Part shown: piece by piece, positions 8,652 through 16,508 of the stretch
Layout of the letters: each line of letters starts with the position of its first letter
How positions within the stretch are numbered: the first letter of the stretch is position 1
NCBI RefSeq assembly: GCF_004114535.1
Contig: NZ_LBJC01000030.1
Span: 1 to 64,000, forward strand
Source: Bradyrhizobium nanningense
GTDB taxonomy: Bacteria > Pseudomonadota > Alphaproteobacteria > Rhizobiales > Xanthobacteraceae
Reading direction: 5' to 3'
Length of the DNA stretch: 64,000 nt
Position numbers and translations under genes: made by a program
Notes under the pieces: generated by a model
The model's database searches: none
Told to the model about the DNA's origin: nothing
Seen by the model: only the letters and a program-made list of their open reading frames with translations

Positions 8652-8910
8652 AAGAGGCGCTGGCTACTTCGGCAGGTTTGCGCGATCGGCGCGGCTTCGC
8701 ATGCGAAGGTCCGCGCAACAGACGCTTGACTTCGGCATCCCACCGTTTTCGCGGCACGAGCAGAAATTTTCCGTGTCTTTCGGCTGGTATCTGTCCCAGC
8801 TCCACGGCGCGGTAAGACTGCGCGCGGGAGAGGCCGATGCGCGATCCGGCAGCTTCCACCTTGTAGAAAAACTTCTCGCGGATCGCGCGGCTGATGACTT
8901 CGGCTCGCAA
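8650..8910 (-). CDS. Small winged/helix-turn-helix DNA-binding protein
   Basis: An 86-residue basic protein. The middle (GSRIGLSRAQSYRAVELGQIPAERHGKFLLVPRKRWDAE, here given as separate parts: SRIGLSRAQSYRAVELGQ and HGKFLLVPRKRWDAE) has the helix-turn-helix plus beta-wing layout of excisionase/MerR-like proteins. The C-terminal 20 residues are Lys/Arg/Ser-rich. It is the first gene of the leftward operon and faces the plus-strand cassette across a 146-bp divergent gap, a usual place for a control protein of a phage-like module. Exact role (repressor, excisionase, activator) cannot be told. Confidence 0.65.
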   Translation of the reverse strand: MRAEVISRAIREKFFYKVEAAGSRIGLSRAQSYRAVELGQIPAERHGKFLLVPRKRWDAEVKRLLRGPSHAKPRRSRKPAEVASAS

Positions 8911-9056
8911 CTGAGACCTCCTCGCATCATCCGAGATGAAACTTGTTTGGGTATTTCTACCCCATTAATTGGACATTGCCAACCTTCGACAAGGGTACTA
9001 GGGTCAATCTCTGATCGTCCCATGTCGTCCGATTTCAGGAAGGAAAGCTTGCGCCG
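8911..9056. promoter_or_regulatory. Divergent control region of the phage-like module
   Basis: This gap separates the leftward replication operon from the rightward cassette and should hold both promoters. A short inverted repeat (gggta at 8949-8953, taccc at 8958-8962) sits in an AT-rich stretch and a third copy of gggta follows at about 8993, so these may be half-sites for one of the small DNA-binding proteins encoded on either side. No strong promoter boxes could be assigned by eye. Confidence 0.4.
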
Positions 9057-9449
9057 ATGGCACCCCGCCCAAAAAAGCAGAAGGCGACCACTCCGGCGTT
9101 CAAACGCGGGCGCGAGTTCAAGATGATATTGCCGGAGGATATTTCGAAGTGGGTTGAGGGGGAGGCCAAGGACCAAGGCCGACCGCAAAGCCGGGTCATA
9201 GTCAATCACTTGAGCCGCATCCACTATCTGGATCAGCAGGCCAAGCTTGGAGAACTGATCAGGGATATGGAAATCATCCTCGCGAGATACGGCTCGCGGA
9301 TCACGTTGGCCGATCTCGGGGAGCCGCTGCTCCGCGCCGTCGATGACGTGCTCGACGCAAAGACAGATGGTGAGTTACGGGCTCGGCTTGACCGGCTGCG
9401 CGTTCTTCGCGCCGAGATGAGGAAGTCTGAGCGGGCCGCGAAAGTATGA
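9057..9449 (+). CDS. Ribbon-helix-helix-like small protein (130 aa)
   Basis: After a basic N-terminus (MAPRPKKQKATTPAFKRG) the segment FKMILPEDISKWVEGEAKDQ followed by GRPQSRVIVNHLSRIHYL fits the beta-strand plus two helices of Arc/CopG-type DNA-binding proteins. The C-terminal half is helical and possibly oligomerising. It is the first gene of the rightward cassette and lies across from the wHTH gene, consistent with a transcriptional control or partition-like role. Family assignment is by pattern only. Confidence 0.6.
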   Translation: MAPRPKKQKATTPAFKRGREFKMILPEDISKWVEGEAKDQGRPQSRVIVNHLSRIHYLDQQAKLGELIRDMEIILARYGSRITLADLGEPLLRAVDDVLDAKTDGELRARLDRLRVLRAEMRKSERAAKV

Positions 9450-9528
9450 AAGTTGCGGTTGGCCTACGGATGAACTGATTGTCGGGCTGCGCGCGATGCC
9501 CCTAGTGCGGCCCAAAGGAGACGAAAGC

Positions 9529-9650
9529 ATGAGAATGATCAGGCCCGCTCGACCATGAATGGGGCGCTTGTCGCCGTAGCGTGTTGCGGCGAAGGGCGTC
9601 CCGAGAAAAAGGGCGAGAGCAATGACGGAAGGTGCAGCAACAGTACCTGA
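9529..9650 (+). other. Possible chain of two micro-ORFs before the AlpA gene
   Basis: A strong ribosome site (aaaggag, ends about 9520) precedes ATG 9529, which opens a 9-codon frame (MRMIRPARP) ending in TGA at 9556-9558. That stop overlaps ATG 9555 of a second frame of 31 codons (MNGALVAVACCGEGRPEKKG and so on, stop ending 9650), which in turn overlaps the AlpA start at 9622. The nested ATGA arrangement suggests leader peptides or coupled translation of AlpA. No homologue is recognised; it could be chance. Confidence 0.3.
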
Positions 9651-9900
9651 GCTTCGGCCAATGTTGTCCGAAGCTCAGGTCTTGCAGATTGTCCCGATCA
9701 GCAGGACGACGCTCTACAGATTGGAGAAGGCGGGCAAGTTTCCGAAATCGGTCTACATTTCGCAGAACCGGCGATGCTGGTTTTTGGACGCAGTTGTCGC
9801 GTGGCAGAAGTCGATCGACGAATGCGACCCGCATTTCGATCCGAACCGTGGACGTGGCAAGGGGCGTCGGCGCAAGGCCTGCTCGCAGGTGCAACGATGA
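9622..9900 (+). CDS. AlpA-family phage transcriptional regulator
   Basis: A 92-residue DNA-binding protein. The motif order is typical of AlpA/excisionase-like regulators: LSEAQVLQIVPISRTTLYRLEK (helix-turn-helix, residues about 15-36), GKFPKSVYIS (wing) and a tryptophan-containing AVVAWQKSID helix; the basic tail RGRGKGRRRK follows. AlpA proteins control integrase or other genes of P4-like elements. The stop overlaps the next start (ATGA at 9897-9900), coupling it to the Toprim/TopoVI-like gene. Confidence 0.85.
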   Translation: MTEGAATVPELRPMLSEAQVLQIVPISRTTLYRLEKAGKFPKSVYISQNRRCWFLDAVVAWQKSIDECDPHFDPNRGRGKGRRRKACSQVQR

Positions 9901-10787
9901 CCGGCGAGTATTTTCAGACAAGTACGAAAAAGGGTCGTGGCCGGGCACGGCGCTCGCTCGATATGATCAAGGCGATGTACGAAATCGCCGAAGACGCTCG
10001 GCCGATCACAGAGCGAGGTATTGGCTACAAATTGTTCTCGCTGGGCCTCATCCCGTCCATGAGCAAGAACGTCATGCAGGGCGTCTACCGCCTGCTGAAA
10101 GAGGCCCGTGAGGAAGGGACAATCCCGTGGGAGTGGATCGTTGATGAGACCCGTGAACTGGAACAGGTCTCGACTTGGGACGATCCTGTGGCCTTTGTTC
10201 GCTGCGTGGCCCGTTCCTATAGGCGCGACTTCTGCCAGCAGCAGCCGCAGCGGGTAGAGGTCTGGTCGGAAAAAGGCACGATCCGGGGCGTGCTGCAACC
10301 CGTGCTCGATGAGTACGGCGTCGGCTTCCGCGTCATGCACGGGTTCGGCAGCGCGACCACCATCAACGGCGTGTCGCAGTATGACGATGGTCGCCCGCTG
10401 ATCATCCTGTATATCGGGGATTTCGATCCGAGCGGGTTGTGGATGTCGGAACGCGACATTCCAGAGCGGCTAGAGCGCTACGGCGGGGATCACATCTCGA
10501 TAAGGCGGATTGCGCTTCTTCACGAGGACTGCATGACGCTCGGCGAGAGGCCTGCCTTCAACGTCGCAGACAAGAGGAAGGACCCGCGCGCTCCGTGGTT
10601 CTGGAAAACATTCGGTCAGCGATGCTGGGAGTTGGACGCGATGGACCCGAACGACCTGCGGGCGCGCGTCGAGGCCGAAATCAACGAGCACATCGAGCCC
10701 GAGGCATGGGAGCGGTGCCGGATCGTCAACGAGGCCGAACAGCAGTCCCTTCGGCACGTCCTTGATCGGTGGGGCGGACATTCTTGA
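9897..10787 (+). CDS. Toprim protein resembling topoisomerase VI A / Spo11
   Basis: The 296-residue product starts at ATG 9897, overlapping the AlpA stop. The N-terminal part (residues about 20-95) looks like a winged helix: ITERGIGYKLFSLGLIP, then VYRLLKEAREEGTIPWEWI. The middle has a glutamate-lysine motif (VEVWSEKGTIRG) and then LIILYIGDFDPSGLWM: the conserved Glu and the DxD of Toprim domains as found in TopoVI-A/Spo11 proteins. The catalytic tyrosine region of Spo11 is not obvious. Related proteins are generally uncharacterised in actinobacteria and phages. Possible activities: nicking, topoisomerisation or nucleotide-binding control of the module. Class is confident, function is not. 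Confidence 0.7.
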   Translation: MTGEYFQTSTKKGRGRARRSLDMIKAMYEIAEDARPITERGIGYKLFSLGLIPSMSKNVMQGVYRLLKEAREEGTIPWEWIVDETRELEQVSTWDDPVAFVRCVARSYRRDFCQQQPQRVEVWSEKGTIRGVLQPVLDEYGVGFRVMHGFGSATTINGVSQYDDGRPLIILYIGDFDPSGLWMSERDIPERLERYGGDHISIRRIALLHEDCMTLGERPAFNVADKRKDPRAPWFWKTFGQRCWELDAMDPNDLRARVEAEINEHIEPEAWERCRIVNEAEQQSLRHVLDRWGGHS

Positions 10788-10836
10788 AGACGACGACCGG
10801 GGCAGCGGCGCAACTAATCGGGGTTCAGCGGGGGCA

Positions 10837-10945
10837 CGAGGATGAGATCGTCGCTTGGCGGAACGCGGTCAACGAGTGCGATCCGAATCGTGGCAGGGTA
10901 AAGGGCGGCTTCGGCGGGCGCGATCAGGCACACGATGGGCTGTAA
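10837..10945 (+). pseudogene. Remnant resembling the AlpA C-terminus, frameshifted
   Basis: Frame 1 up to about 10860 reads EDEIVAWR and, after one extra base in the GGG run at 10859-10861, frame 2 reads NAVNECDPNRGRVKGG up to a TAA at 10943-10945. The pair matches the end of the AlpA gene 1 kb upstream (AVVAWQKSIDECDP...DPNRGRGKGRRR) in order and spacing. It therefore looks like the decayed tail of a second AlpA-type gene or a partial duplication. An in-frame ATG at 10841 could still give a 34-residue peptide. Confidence 0.45.
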
Positions 10946-11037
10946 CCTTGGCGCGCGCGCCGAAGATCTCCGACTGGGCGCTTGATCAGCACACGATGCA
11001 GGGCAAGTGAGCGAGACATTATCCCTCGTCGAGCGGC

Positions 11038-11229
11038 TTAGGCTGAATGTCGAAGAGAACTTCCATAATGCTTGAAAAAGTTATCAAGCTTCACTGGTTC
11101 GCCGGTATGTCGCCAGAACAGTTTTTTACCAAGGCTGGCCGCCACTGCGAGGCGGTGGTGGCCGCCGATTAGAGTATGGTCATCGGATGCTGTGGCGATG
11201 ATCTCGCCGTCTTCGTCCACGATGATCAT
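11038..11229 (-). CDS. Small hypothetical protein (63 aa)
   Basis: Starts MIIVDEDGEIIATAS and continues to a histidine-rich middle (DDHTLIGGHHRLAVAASLGKK) and a VKLDNFFKHYG end. The ATG at 11229 is preceded by GGAGG at good spacing, and the composition is protein-like, unlike the longer open frame upstream of it. No family is recognised. It points toward the phage-like module and may mark its right-hand end, or be a host gene beside it. Confidence 0.55.
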   Translation of the reverse strand: MIIVDEDGEIIATASDDHTLIGGHHRLAVAASLGKKLFWRHTGEPVKLDNFFKHYGSSLRHSA

Positions 11230-11968
11230 GTGCTGCCTCCGATCCAGCGCGCGGTCAGCGCCGCCGCGATGGTGCACAATCCATCTAACCTCGTGCCGGT
11301 CCCGGCGTTCCAATGGCCGCAGGAAGGCCGCACAACGCAACCGGGCTAGGGGACGGGACCGGCCCGCGCCATGTGAAACTAGGGCCTGTTAGGGCCCAAG
11401 CAGGTTCGGACGGGCCTCTCGCTCGTCCGGCAGCAACAGAAATATACCTTTATCTTCAGGCGCTTCCGGCGATTTCAACAGGCCGAAAAAATCGCTTGCA
11501 GCAAGGACCACACGGTTTTGCCGTACGCGCTCAGCGCCGTTCGTCCGCACGCAGGGCGGGCTCACAGGGACTACCCGCCCTGCCCGCACCTCTCGTGCCG
11601 ACGCTGCCGCGTCCACCGCAACCCGGCCCGCGTTTCGAACGACTCGCGAACCGCCCCTCTTCGTCGGGCCGGGCTGTGTCGATCTATCCCGTAATTCCGA
11701 ATTTCGGTAAAGTGGAATATTTTTGCAGAAGAGGGTTGACGCGGGAGCGACACAGCAAGCTGGTAGGGTGGGCAAAGGCGCACTTGCGCCGTGCCCACCA
11801 CCTCTACAATATCGCAACAGAAGCGTGGGCACGCTTCGCTTTGCCCACCCTACGATACTGGGCAGGGCCGGGACCCAGACCTCACGTGGAGATCGTGGTG
11901 AGATGGGCCTCGGCTCTGCAGCGCAACGCTGAAGGAGCGCTGCGCTGCGTCCGGGGCACGGCATCCTC
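11230..11968. other. Long intergenic region with palindromic repeats
   Basis: No gene is supported; long open frames here are arginine/proline-rich shadows. The right half contains the inverted-repeat element listed separately (11763-11853) and then a stretch (about 11910-11960, ctgcagcgcaacgctg and following) akin to the repeat near 62.5 kb. This gap probably joins the foreign module to the host backbone, but I found no tRNA gene or attachment-site pair. Confidence 0.45.
11763..11853. repeat. Palindromic intergenic repeat (gtagggtgggcaaag type)
   Basis: A perfect 15-bp inverted repeat (11763-11777 gtagggtgggcaaag; 11839-11853 its complement) encloses a second, imperfect inner pair built on gtgccCACC / GTGGGCACGC. 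The whole 91-bp unit could fold into a long hairpin. Such units are common between genes in Bradyrhizobium-type genomes. Confidence 0.75.
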
Positions 11969-13615
11969 CTACGCCACCGCCGCGTCCGGAATCCTTGCGG
12001 CTTCCATTGGCGCCTTGCCGCGGATGAGGTCCGAGGCACGATCGGCGATCATCATGGTGGAGGCGTTGAGATTGGCCGAGATCATGCGCGGCATGACCGA
12101 GGCGTCGATGACGCGGAGACCCTCCAGGCCGTGGACGCGGAGCTGGTCGTCGACCACGGCCCAGGTGGAATCCGCCGGGCCCATGCGGCAGGTGCAGCCG
12201 GGGTGGAAGGTGGTGGTACCGCGCTCGGTGGCGGCGTGCAGGAACTCGTCGTCGGTGTTGACGTTGGGGCCGGGGAAATCCTCGTAGGCGTAATAGGGCG
12301 ACAGCGGCGCGGACTTGAGAAGTCTGCGCGCGAGCTTCATGCCGCCGACGATGACGCGACGGTCGAGCTCGGCGTCGAGATAGTTGGTCTGGATGATCGG
12401 CGGCGCGAACGGATCGGATGAGCGGATGCGGACATAGCCGCGGCTCTCCGGGCGCTGCTGCCAGGAGGCGACGGTCATGCCGGGCTCGTCCTCGAGCTGG
12501 CCCTGCACGCCTTCCTTGTAGGACGCCGGCGTGAAGGTGAGCTGCAGGTCGGAGCTTTCGGCGCTCTCGCCGGAGTGCCAGAAGCAATAGACCATGGTCG
12601 GCGACAGCGACAGCAGGCCGCGGCGTGCGGTCGCCCATTTCAGCGCCTCGATCCAGAGCGAGAGGCCGCGGCGGAGCTCGTTGATGGTCTTGATGTCCTT
12701 GACGCGCGCCACCGTGCGCGGGGCGTAATGGTCCTGCAGGCCTTCGCCGACCGGCAGCGCGTGACGCACGGCGATGCCGTGCTGCTGCAGCAGATCGGGC
12801 GAGCCGATGCCGGAGAGCTGCAGGAGCTGCGGCGAATTATAGGTGCCACCGGAGAGGATCACTTCCTTGTTGGCGCGCACTTCCACCGGCGTGCCGCCGC
12901 GGCCGCCCTTCATGTAGCGCACGCCGACGGCGCGCTTGCCCTCGAAGATGATCTCGGTCGCATGCGCATGGGTGTGCACATGCACGTTCGGCCGCTTCAT
13001 CGCCGGCTTGAGGAACGCGGTCGAGCCGGAGACGCGCAAACCCTTGTCGATGGTGCGCTGGCAGTAGGAGACGCCTTCCTGTGTCTTGCCGTTGTAATCG
13101 GGGTTGCGGGGAATGCCGAGCGACACCGCGCCTTCCATGAAGGCTTCGCAGAGCGGATCGCGCCAGTTCATGGTGGTGACGATGAGATTGCCCTCGCGGC
13201 CGCGATAAATGTCCTCGCCCTCGCCGACGCGTTTCTCCAGCCGGCGGAAGTAAGGCAGCACGTCGGCATAGCCCCAGCCGCGGTTGCCCATCTGCGCCCA
13301 GGTGTCGAAATCCATCCGCTGGCCGCGATTGTAGATGTGGCCGTTGATCGAGGACGATCCGCCGAGCGTCTTGCCCCGTGGCGCGTAGATGCTGCGCCCG
13401 CCGGTCCAGGGCCCCGGCTCCTGCTGGTAGGCCCAGTTGATGCTCTTCATGTGGAAGGTCTTGATGAAACCCGCCGGCAGATGGATGTAGGGATGCCAGT
13501 CGGACGGGCCAGCCTCCAGCACGCAGACGCTGGTGTTGGGGTCTTCGCTGAGCCGGCTGGTGAGCACGCAACCGGCAGAGCCTGCGCCGATGATCACATA
13601 ATCAAATCTATCCAT
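11969..13615 (-). CDS. GMC-family FAD oxidoreductase, choline dehydrogenase-like
   Basis: A 548-residue flavoenzyme that oxidises an alcohol, most like bacterial choline/alcohol dehydrogenases. Visible features: FAD-binding IIGAGSAGCVL at residues 8-18; GMC signature 1 around GKTLGGSSSINGHIYNRG; signature 2 GTYNSPQLLQLSGIG; and the C-terminal active-site region with TFHPGCTCRMG (catalytic His) and SANLNASTMMIAD (partner Asn). Start ATG 13615 follows a GAGG ribosome site; the open frame extends further only through the next gene. It is encoded just after a GNAT gene (16-base gap) and a lactonase gene, so a small catabolic operon is likely. The substrate cannot be deduced. Confidence 0.88.
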   Translation of the reverse strand: MDRFDYVIIGAGSAGCVLTSRLSEDPNTSVCVLEAGPSDWHPYIHLPAGFIKTFHMKSINWAYQQEPGPWTGGRSIYAPRGKTLGGSSSINGHIYNRGQRMDFDTWAQMGNRGWGYADVLPYFRRLEKRVGEGEDIYRGREGNLIVTTMNWRDPLCEAFMEGAVSLGIPRNPDYNGKTQEGVSYCQRTIDKGLRVSGSTAFLKPAMKRPNVHVHTHAHATEIIFEGKRAVGVRYMKGGRGGTPVEVRANKEVILSGGTYNSPQLLQLSGIGSPDLLQQHGIAVRHALPVGEGLQDHYAPRTVARVKDIKTINELRRGLSLWIEALKWATARRGLLSLSPTMVYCFWHSGESAESSDLQLTFTPASYKEGVQGQLEDEPGMTVASWQQRPESRGYVRIRSSDPFAPPIIQTNYLDAELDRRVIVGGMKLARRLLKSAPLSPYYAYEDFPGPNVNTDDEFLHAATERGTTTFHPGCTCRMGPADSTWAVVDDQLRVHGLEGLRVIDASVMPRMISANLNASTMMIADRASDLIRGKAPMEAARIPDAAVA

Positions 13616-13631
13616 GGTACCTCGGCCGCCC

Positions 13632-14225
13632 CTAGCGCGGCTTGTCGTTGAGTTGAAATTCCAGATGCGCCTGCACCGTCGGCCATTCGGCGGCAATGAT
13701 GCTGTAAACCACGGTGTCGCGCAGCGTGCCATTCGGCGCGACCTGATGGCTGCGCAGGATGCCATCCTGCTTGGCGCCGAGGCGCTCGATCGCGCGGCGG
13801 CTCTGGTGGTTGAAGAAGTGGGTGCGGAATTCGACCGCGATGCAATTAAGCGTCTCGAAGGCATGCCGGAGCAAGAGCAGCTTGCACTGCGTGTTGAGCG
13901 GGCCGCGCTGCGCGCTTTTGCCATACCAGGTCGAGCCGATCTCGACGCGGCGGTTGGTGGCATCGATGTTCATATAGGTCGTCATGCCGACGATGTTGCC
14001 GCCGGCATCGAACACGGTGAAGGGCAGCATCGAGCCTGCAGCCTGCAGGCCCAAGCGGCGGTCGATCTCCTTGCCCATGTTCTCCGGCAGCGGGATCGCG
14101 GTGTACCAGAGTTTTGACAGCTCGCCGTCCTTGACGGCCTCGACCAGGCCCTCGCGATGCTGATGCGACAGCGGCTCGAGACGGGCGTGCTGTCCACGCA
14201 GGGTGACGGGATCGGGCCAGGGCAT
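13632..14225 (-). CDS. GNAT acetyltransferase, RimJ/RimL-like
   Basis: A 197-residue N-acetyltransferase of the type that modifies protein N-termini or small amines with acetyl-CoA. The family pattern is present: VTLRGQHARLEPLSHQH at the start, RRVEIGSTWYGKSAQRGP (acetyl-CoA loop region), LNTQCKLLLLRHAFE and RTHFFNHQSRRAIERLGAKQDG near the C-terminus. ATG 14225 has a GGAGAG ribosome site; an ATG seven codons earlier lies inside the dispersed repeat and is less likely. It precedes the GMC oxidoreductase by 16 bases. Confidence 0.82.
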   Translation of the reverse strand: MPWPDPVTLRGQHARLEPLSHQHREGLVEAVKDGELSKLWYTAIPLPENMGKEIDRRLGLQAAGSMLPFTVFDAGGNIVGMTTYMNIDATNRRVEIGSTWYGKSAQRGPLNTQCKLLLLRHAFETLNCIAVEFRTHFFNHQSRRAIERLGAKQDGILRSHQVAPNGTLRDTVVYSIIAAEWPTVQAHLEFQLNDKPR

Positions 14226-14236
14226 TTGAGGTCTCT

Positions 14237-14419
14237 CCGTTGTCATTGCGAGCGGAGCGAAGCAATCCAGACTGCCAACTCCTCATCCTGAGGAGCGCGT
14301 CTTCGCGCGTCTCGAAGGATGAAGGCCCGGCTGGTGGCCTCGCCCTTCGAGACGCACGCCATGGGCGCGCTCCTCAGGGTGAGGGTCTGGGAGTTGCCTC
14401 GCCTCCCGTGCAATGACGG
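14237..14419. repeat. Dispersed inverted-repeat element (copy 1)
   Basis: The unit opens with ccgttgtcattgc and closes with the near-complement tgcaatgacgg. Inside are nested pairs built on ctcatcctgaggag / ctcctcagggtgag and cgtctcgaagg / ccttcgagacg. Related copies occur at 52056-52188 and 62361-62445. It lies between the GNAT and lactonase genes. Confidence 0.75.
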
Positions 14420-14425
14420 CTTGGC

Positions 14426-15352
14426 TCACTTATTCAAGAAATTCAACGGCAATCCGCTGCGGGGCCAGTCCATGGCGACCAGCTCGCCCTTGCCTGACAG
14501 CGTGATGTAGGCCGTCTTCAGCTCGGGGCCGCCGAAGGCGATGTTGGTGGTGACGCGGTCGCCGGTCGGGACCTGCTCGACCAGGGTGCCGTCGGGCGCG
14601 ATCACCGAGATGCAGCCGGAAACGAGAGTGGCGACGCAGACATTGCCGCCAGCTTCCACCGCGAGCGAATCGAACATCTGGTAGCCGCCGAGGCCGCAGA
14701 TCGGCTTGCCCCGCTCGCCGCGATAGATCGCGTCGCGCGGCTTCAGCGTGCCGGGCGCCGAGAGCTCGTAGGCCCAGAGCCGGCCTGTCGGCGTCTCCGC
14801 GATGTAGACGGTATTCTCATCCGGCGACAGGCCGATGCCGTTCGCCGGCAGGATGCCGTGCACGATCTCGACGAGCTCGGTCATGCCGGGCTTGAGATAA
14901 TACATGCCGCCGACGTCCATCTCGCGCGCGCGGCGCTTGCCGAGATCGGAGAACCAGAGACCGCCCTGCTTGTCGAACACCAGATCATTCGGCCCCCGCA
15001 GATCGTGCGCGCCGCATTTGGTCGCGACGGTCTCGACCTTGCCGGATTGCAGATCGACGCGCTGGATCGAGCCGCCGAGATAGTCGTCAGGCTGCGGGCC
15101 CGGCATGATCATGTTCCGGGTCGGGACCCAGGAGAAGCCGCCATTGTTGCAGATGTAGATCTTGCCGTCAGGGCCGAGCGCGGCACCATTCGGGCCGCCC
15201 GGAATCTTGGCGACGATCTCCTTGCGGCCATCAGGGTAGACGCGCGTCAGGCGCTGGCCGCGGATCTCCACCAGCACCACCGAGCCGTCCGGCATCACGA
15301 CCGGCCCTTCGGGAAATTCGAGGTCGGTGGCGAGAACGCGGACATCAGACAT
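14426..15352 (-). CDS. SMP-30/gluconolactonase-like protein
   Basis: A 308-residue six-bladed beta-propeller of the SMP-30/LRE family, which hydrolyses sugar lactones or related esters with a divalent metal. Key residues are in context: Glu in EFPEGPVV near the start, Asn in GGPNGAALGPDGKIYICNN, Asn in RGPNDLVFDKQGGLWFSDLG and Asp in NGIGLSPDENTVYIAET. ATG 15352 has a GGAGGG ribosome site. It may act with the GMC oxidoreductase downstream on an oxidised sugar or alcohol, as lactones are typical products of such dehydrogenases; the repeat unit separates it from that pair. Confidence 0.85.
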   Translation of the reverse strand: MSDVRVLATDLEFPEGPVVMPDGSVVLVEIRGQRLTRVYPDGRKEIVAKIPGGPNGAALGPDGKIYICNNGGFSWVPTRNMIMPGPQPDDYLGGSIQRVDLQSGKVETVATKCGAHDLRGPNDLVFDKQGGLWFSDLGKRRAREMDVGGMYYLKPGMTELVEIVHGILPANGIGLSPDENTVYIAETPTGRLWAYELSAPGTLKPRDAIYRGERGKPICGLGGYQMFDSLAVEAGGNVCVATLVSGCISVIAPDGTLVEQVPTGDRVTTNIAFGGPELKTAYITLSGKGELVAMDWPRSGLPLNFLNK

Positions 15353-15491
15353 TGCGAGACCCTCCCGGCTGCTTGTTATGACTTGCACGGGATGTCCGGC
15401 ACGGCCCCACACGCAAGATTTGCCTGCGGTTATGACAAAGTCGCCCGGGCTTGCCAAGCAAGCGGGACGGTATGCCAGCGTTGCGGAAGCT

Positions 15492-16337
15492 CTACTCCCT
15501 CACCGGCACCCAGATCTCGAAGCCGCCATTGCCGGTTGCGGGATCGAAGGCCTCGCCGTAGCGCTCGAAGCTCGGCGCGTCCGCGGCCTCGAGACCCGAT
15601 GCCGGCAACCACTGATTCCAGATCGTGTTGACGGTGCGACGGATCGAGGCGACGTGCTCGGTGTGGGTGAACACCGCATAGCGCTGCTGGGGAATGCGGA
15701 TGCGGCCAAAGCGGCGCGGCAGGTCGGAGAAATCGGCGACCTCGACGCCGGCGATGTAGTCGAAATTGCCGGCATCGTCGCCATTGCAGCAGACGCCGTA
15801 AGCGACTTGATCTTTCCCTTGGCCGACACGTGCGGGAATGTCGGCGACCTCCTGATGGAAGCGCTGCCACAGGCCGGGGATCATGGCGCCGTTGTCGCAG
15901 GAGATACGCTCGGCGGGACCGGCGACGAGGAAAGCCTTCACGGTTTCGAAACGCGGCGGGGCGAGATGGTCGAGCATGGTGGAATCCATGAGGATCGGCT
16001 CCTGAAGCTTGAGGTGGCTGGCGCATGACGCGGCCCTGACGGCTTCGGGCGTGGTGCCGAACTGGTCGCGGAACGCGCGGGTGAATGCTTCGTGCGAGCC
16101 GTAATCCGCCTCCAGCGCCAGCGACAGGATGTCGGGCGCGCCGTCCGCAAGGCTGCGCGCGGCCTCCGTCAACCGGCGGGCGCGCACATAACGGATCACT
16201 GGCAGACCCGTGGCTGCGGCAAACGCACGTACGATGTGGAACCGCGACACGCCCGAGATCGCAGCGATCTCGTCGAGCGTCATCGGCTCGGCCAGATGGC
16301 TCTCGATATACCAGAGCGCACGCTGCGCTGGGTTCAT
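15492..16337 (-). CDS. AraC regulator with GyrI-like effector domain
   Basis: A 281-residue transcription factor. The AraC double helix-turn-helix is at the N-terminus (MTLDEIAAISGVSRFHIVRAF; the second one ends EAFTRAFRDQFGTTPEAVR, residues about 15-105), and the C-terminal half is a GyrI-like small-molecule-binding domain (VAGPAERISCD, GNFDYIAGVEV, AVFTHTEHVASI). This order matches Rob/SoxS-type regulators that sense hydrophobic compounds. It diverges from the enolase-superfamily gene and may control it; the start ATG 16337 follows a GAGGG-type site. Confidence 0.85.
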   Translation of the reverse strand: MNPAQRALWYIESHLAEPMTLDEIAAISGVSRFHIVRAFAAATGLPVIRYVRARRLTEAARSLADGAPDILSLALEADYGSHEAFTRAFRDQFGTTPEAVRAASCASHLKLQEPILMDSTMLDHLAPPRFETVKAFLVAGPAERISCDNGAMIPGLWQRFHQEVADIPARVGQGKDQVAYGVCCNGDDAGNFDYIAGVEVADFSDLPRRFGRIRIPQQRYAVFTHTEHVASIRRTVNTIWNQWLPASGLEAADAPSFERYGEAFDPATGNGGFEIWVPVRE

Positions 16338-16508
16338 GGCGGCTCAACCCTCGTTCGAAGCGCGGTCATGATGCGCGGCATGCGGCCGCGTCGCTTGATC
16401 GGCATTGCTGGCGGCACAGGAAGGATAATCCGACAATGGCCACTGGCAACGCTCCGGCGTTCGCGGCTACACTCGCCAGAACCGCTCACGAGAAGGGGGA
16501 ACCGGATC

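Noticed and set aside
10762..10945. Intact small gene starting at TTG 10762 downstream of the Toprim gene
   Set aside because: The frame does not continue into the AlpA-like tail; a single extra base separates them, so only a decayed remnant is reported.
4689..11229. CRISPR array or tRNA attachment site for the module
   Set aside because: No regularly spaced repeats and no tRNA-like sequence were found at either end.
11313..12287. 324-codon plus-strand frame
   Set aside because: It covers the repeat region and the 3' end of the GMC oxidoreductase and has shadow composition.
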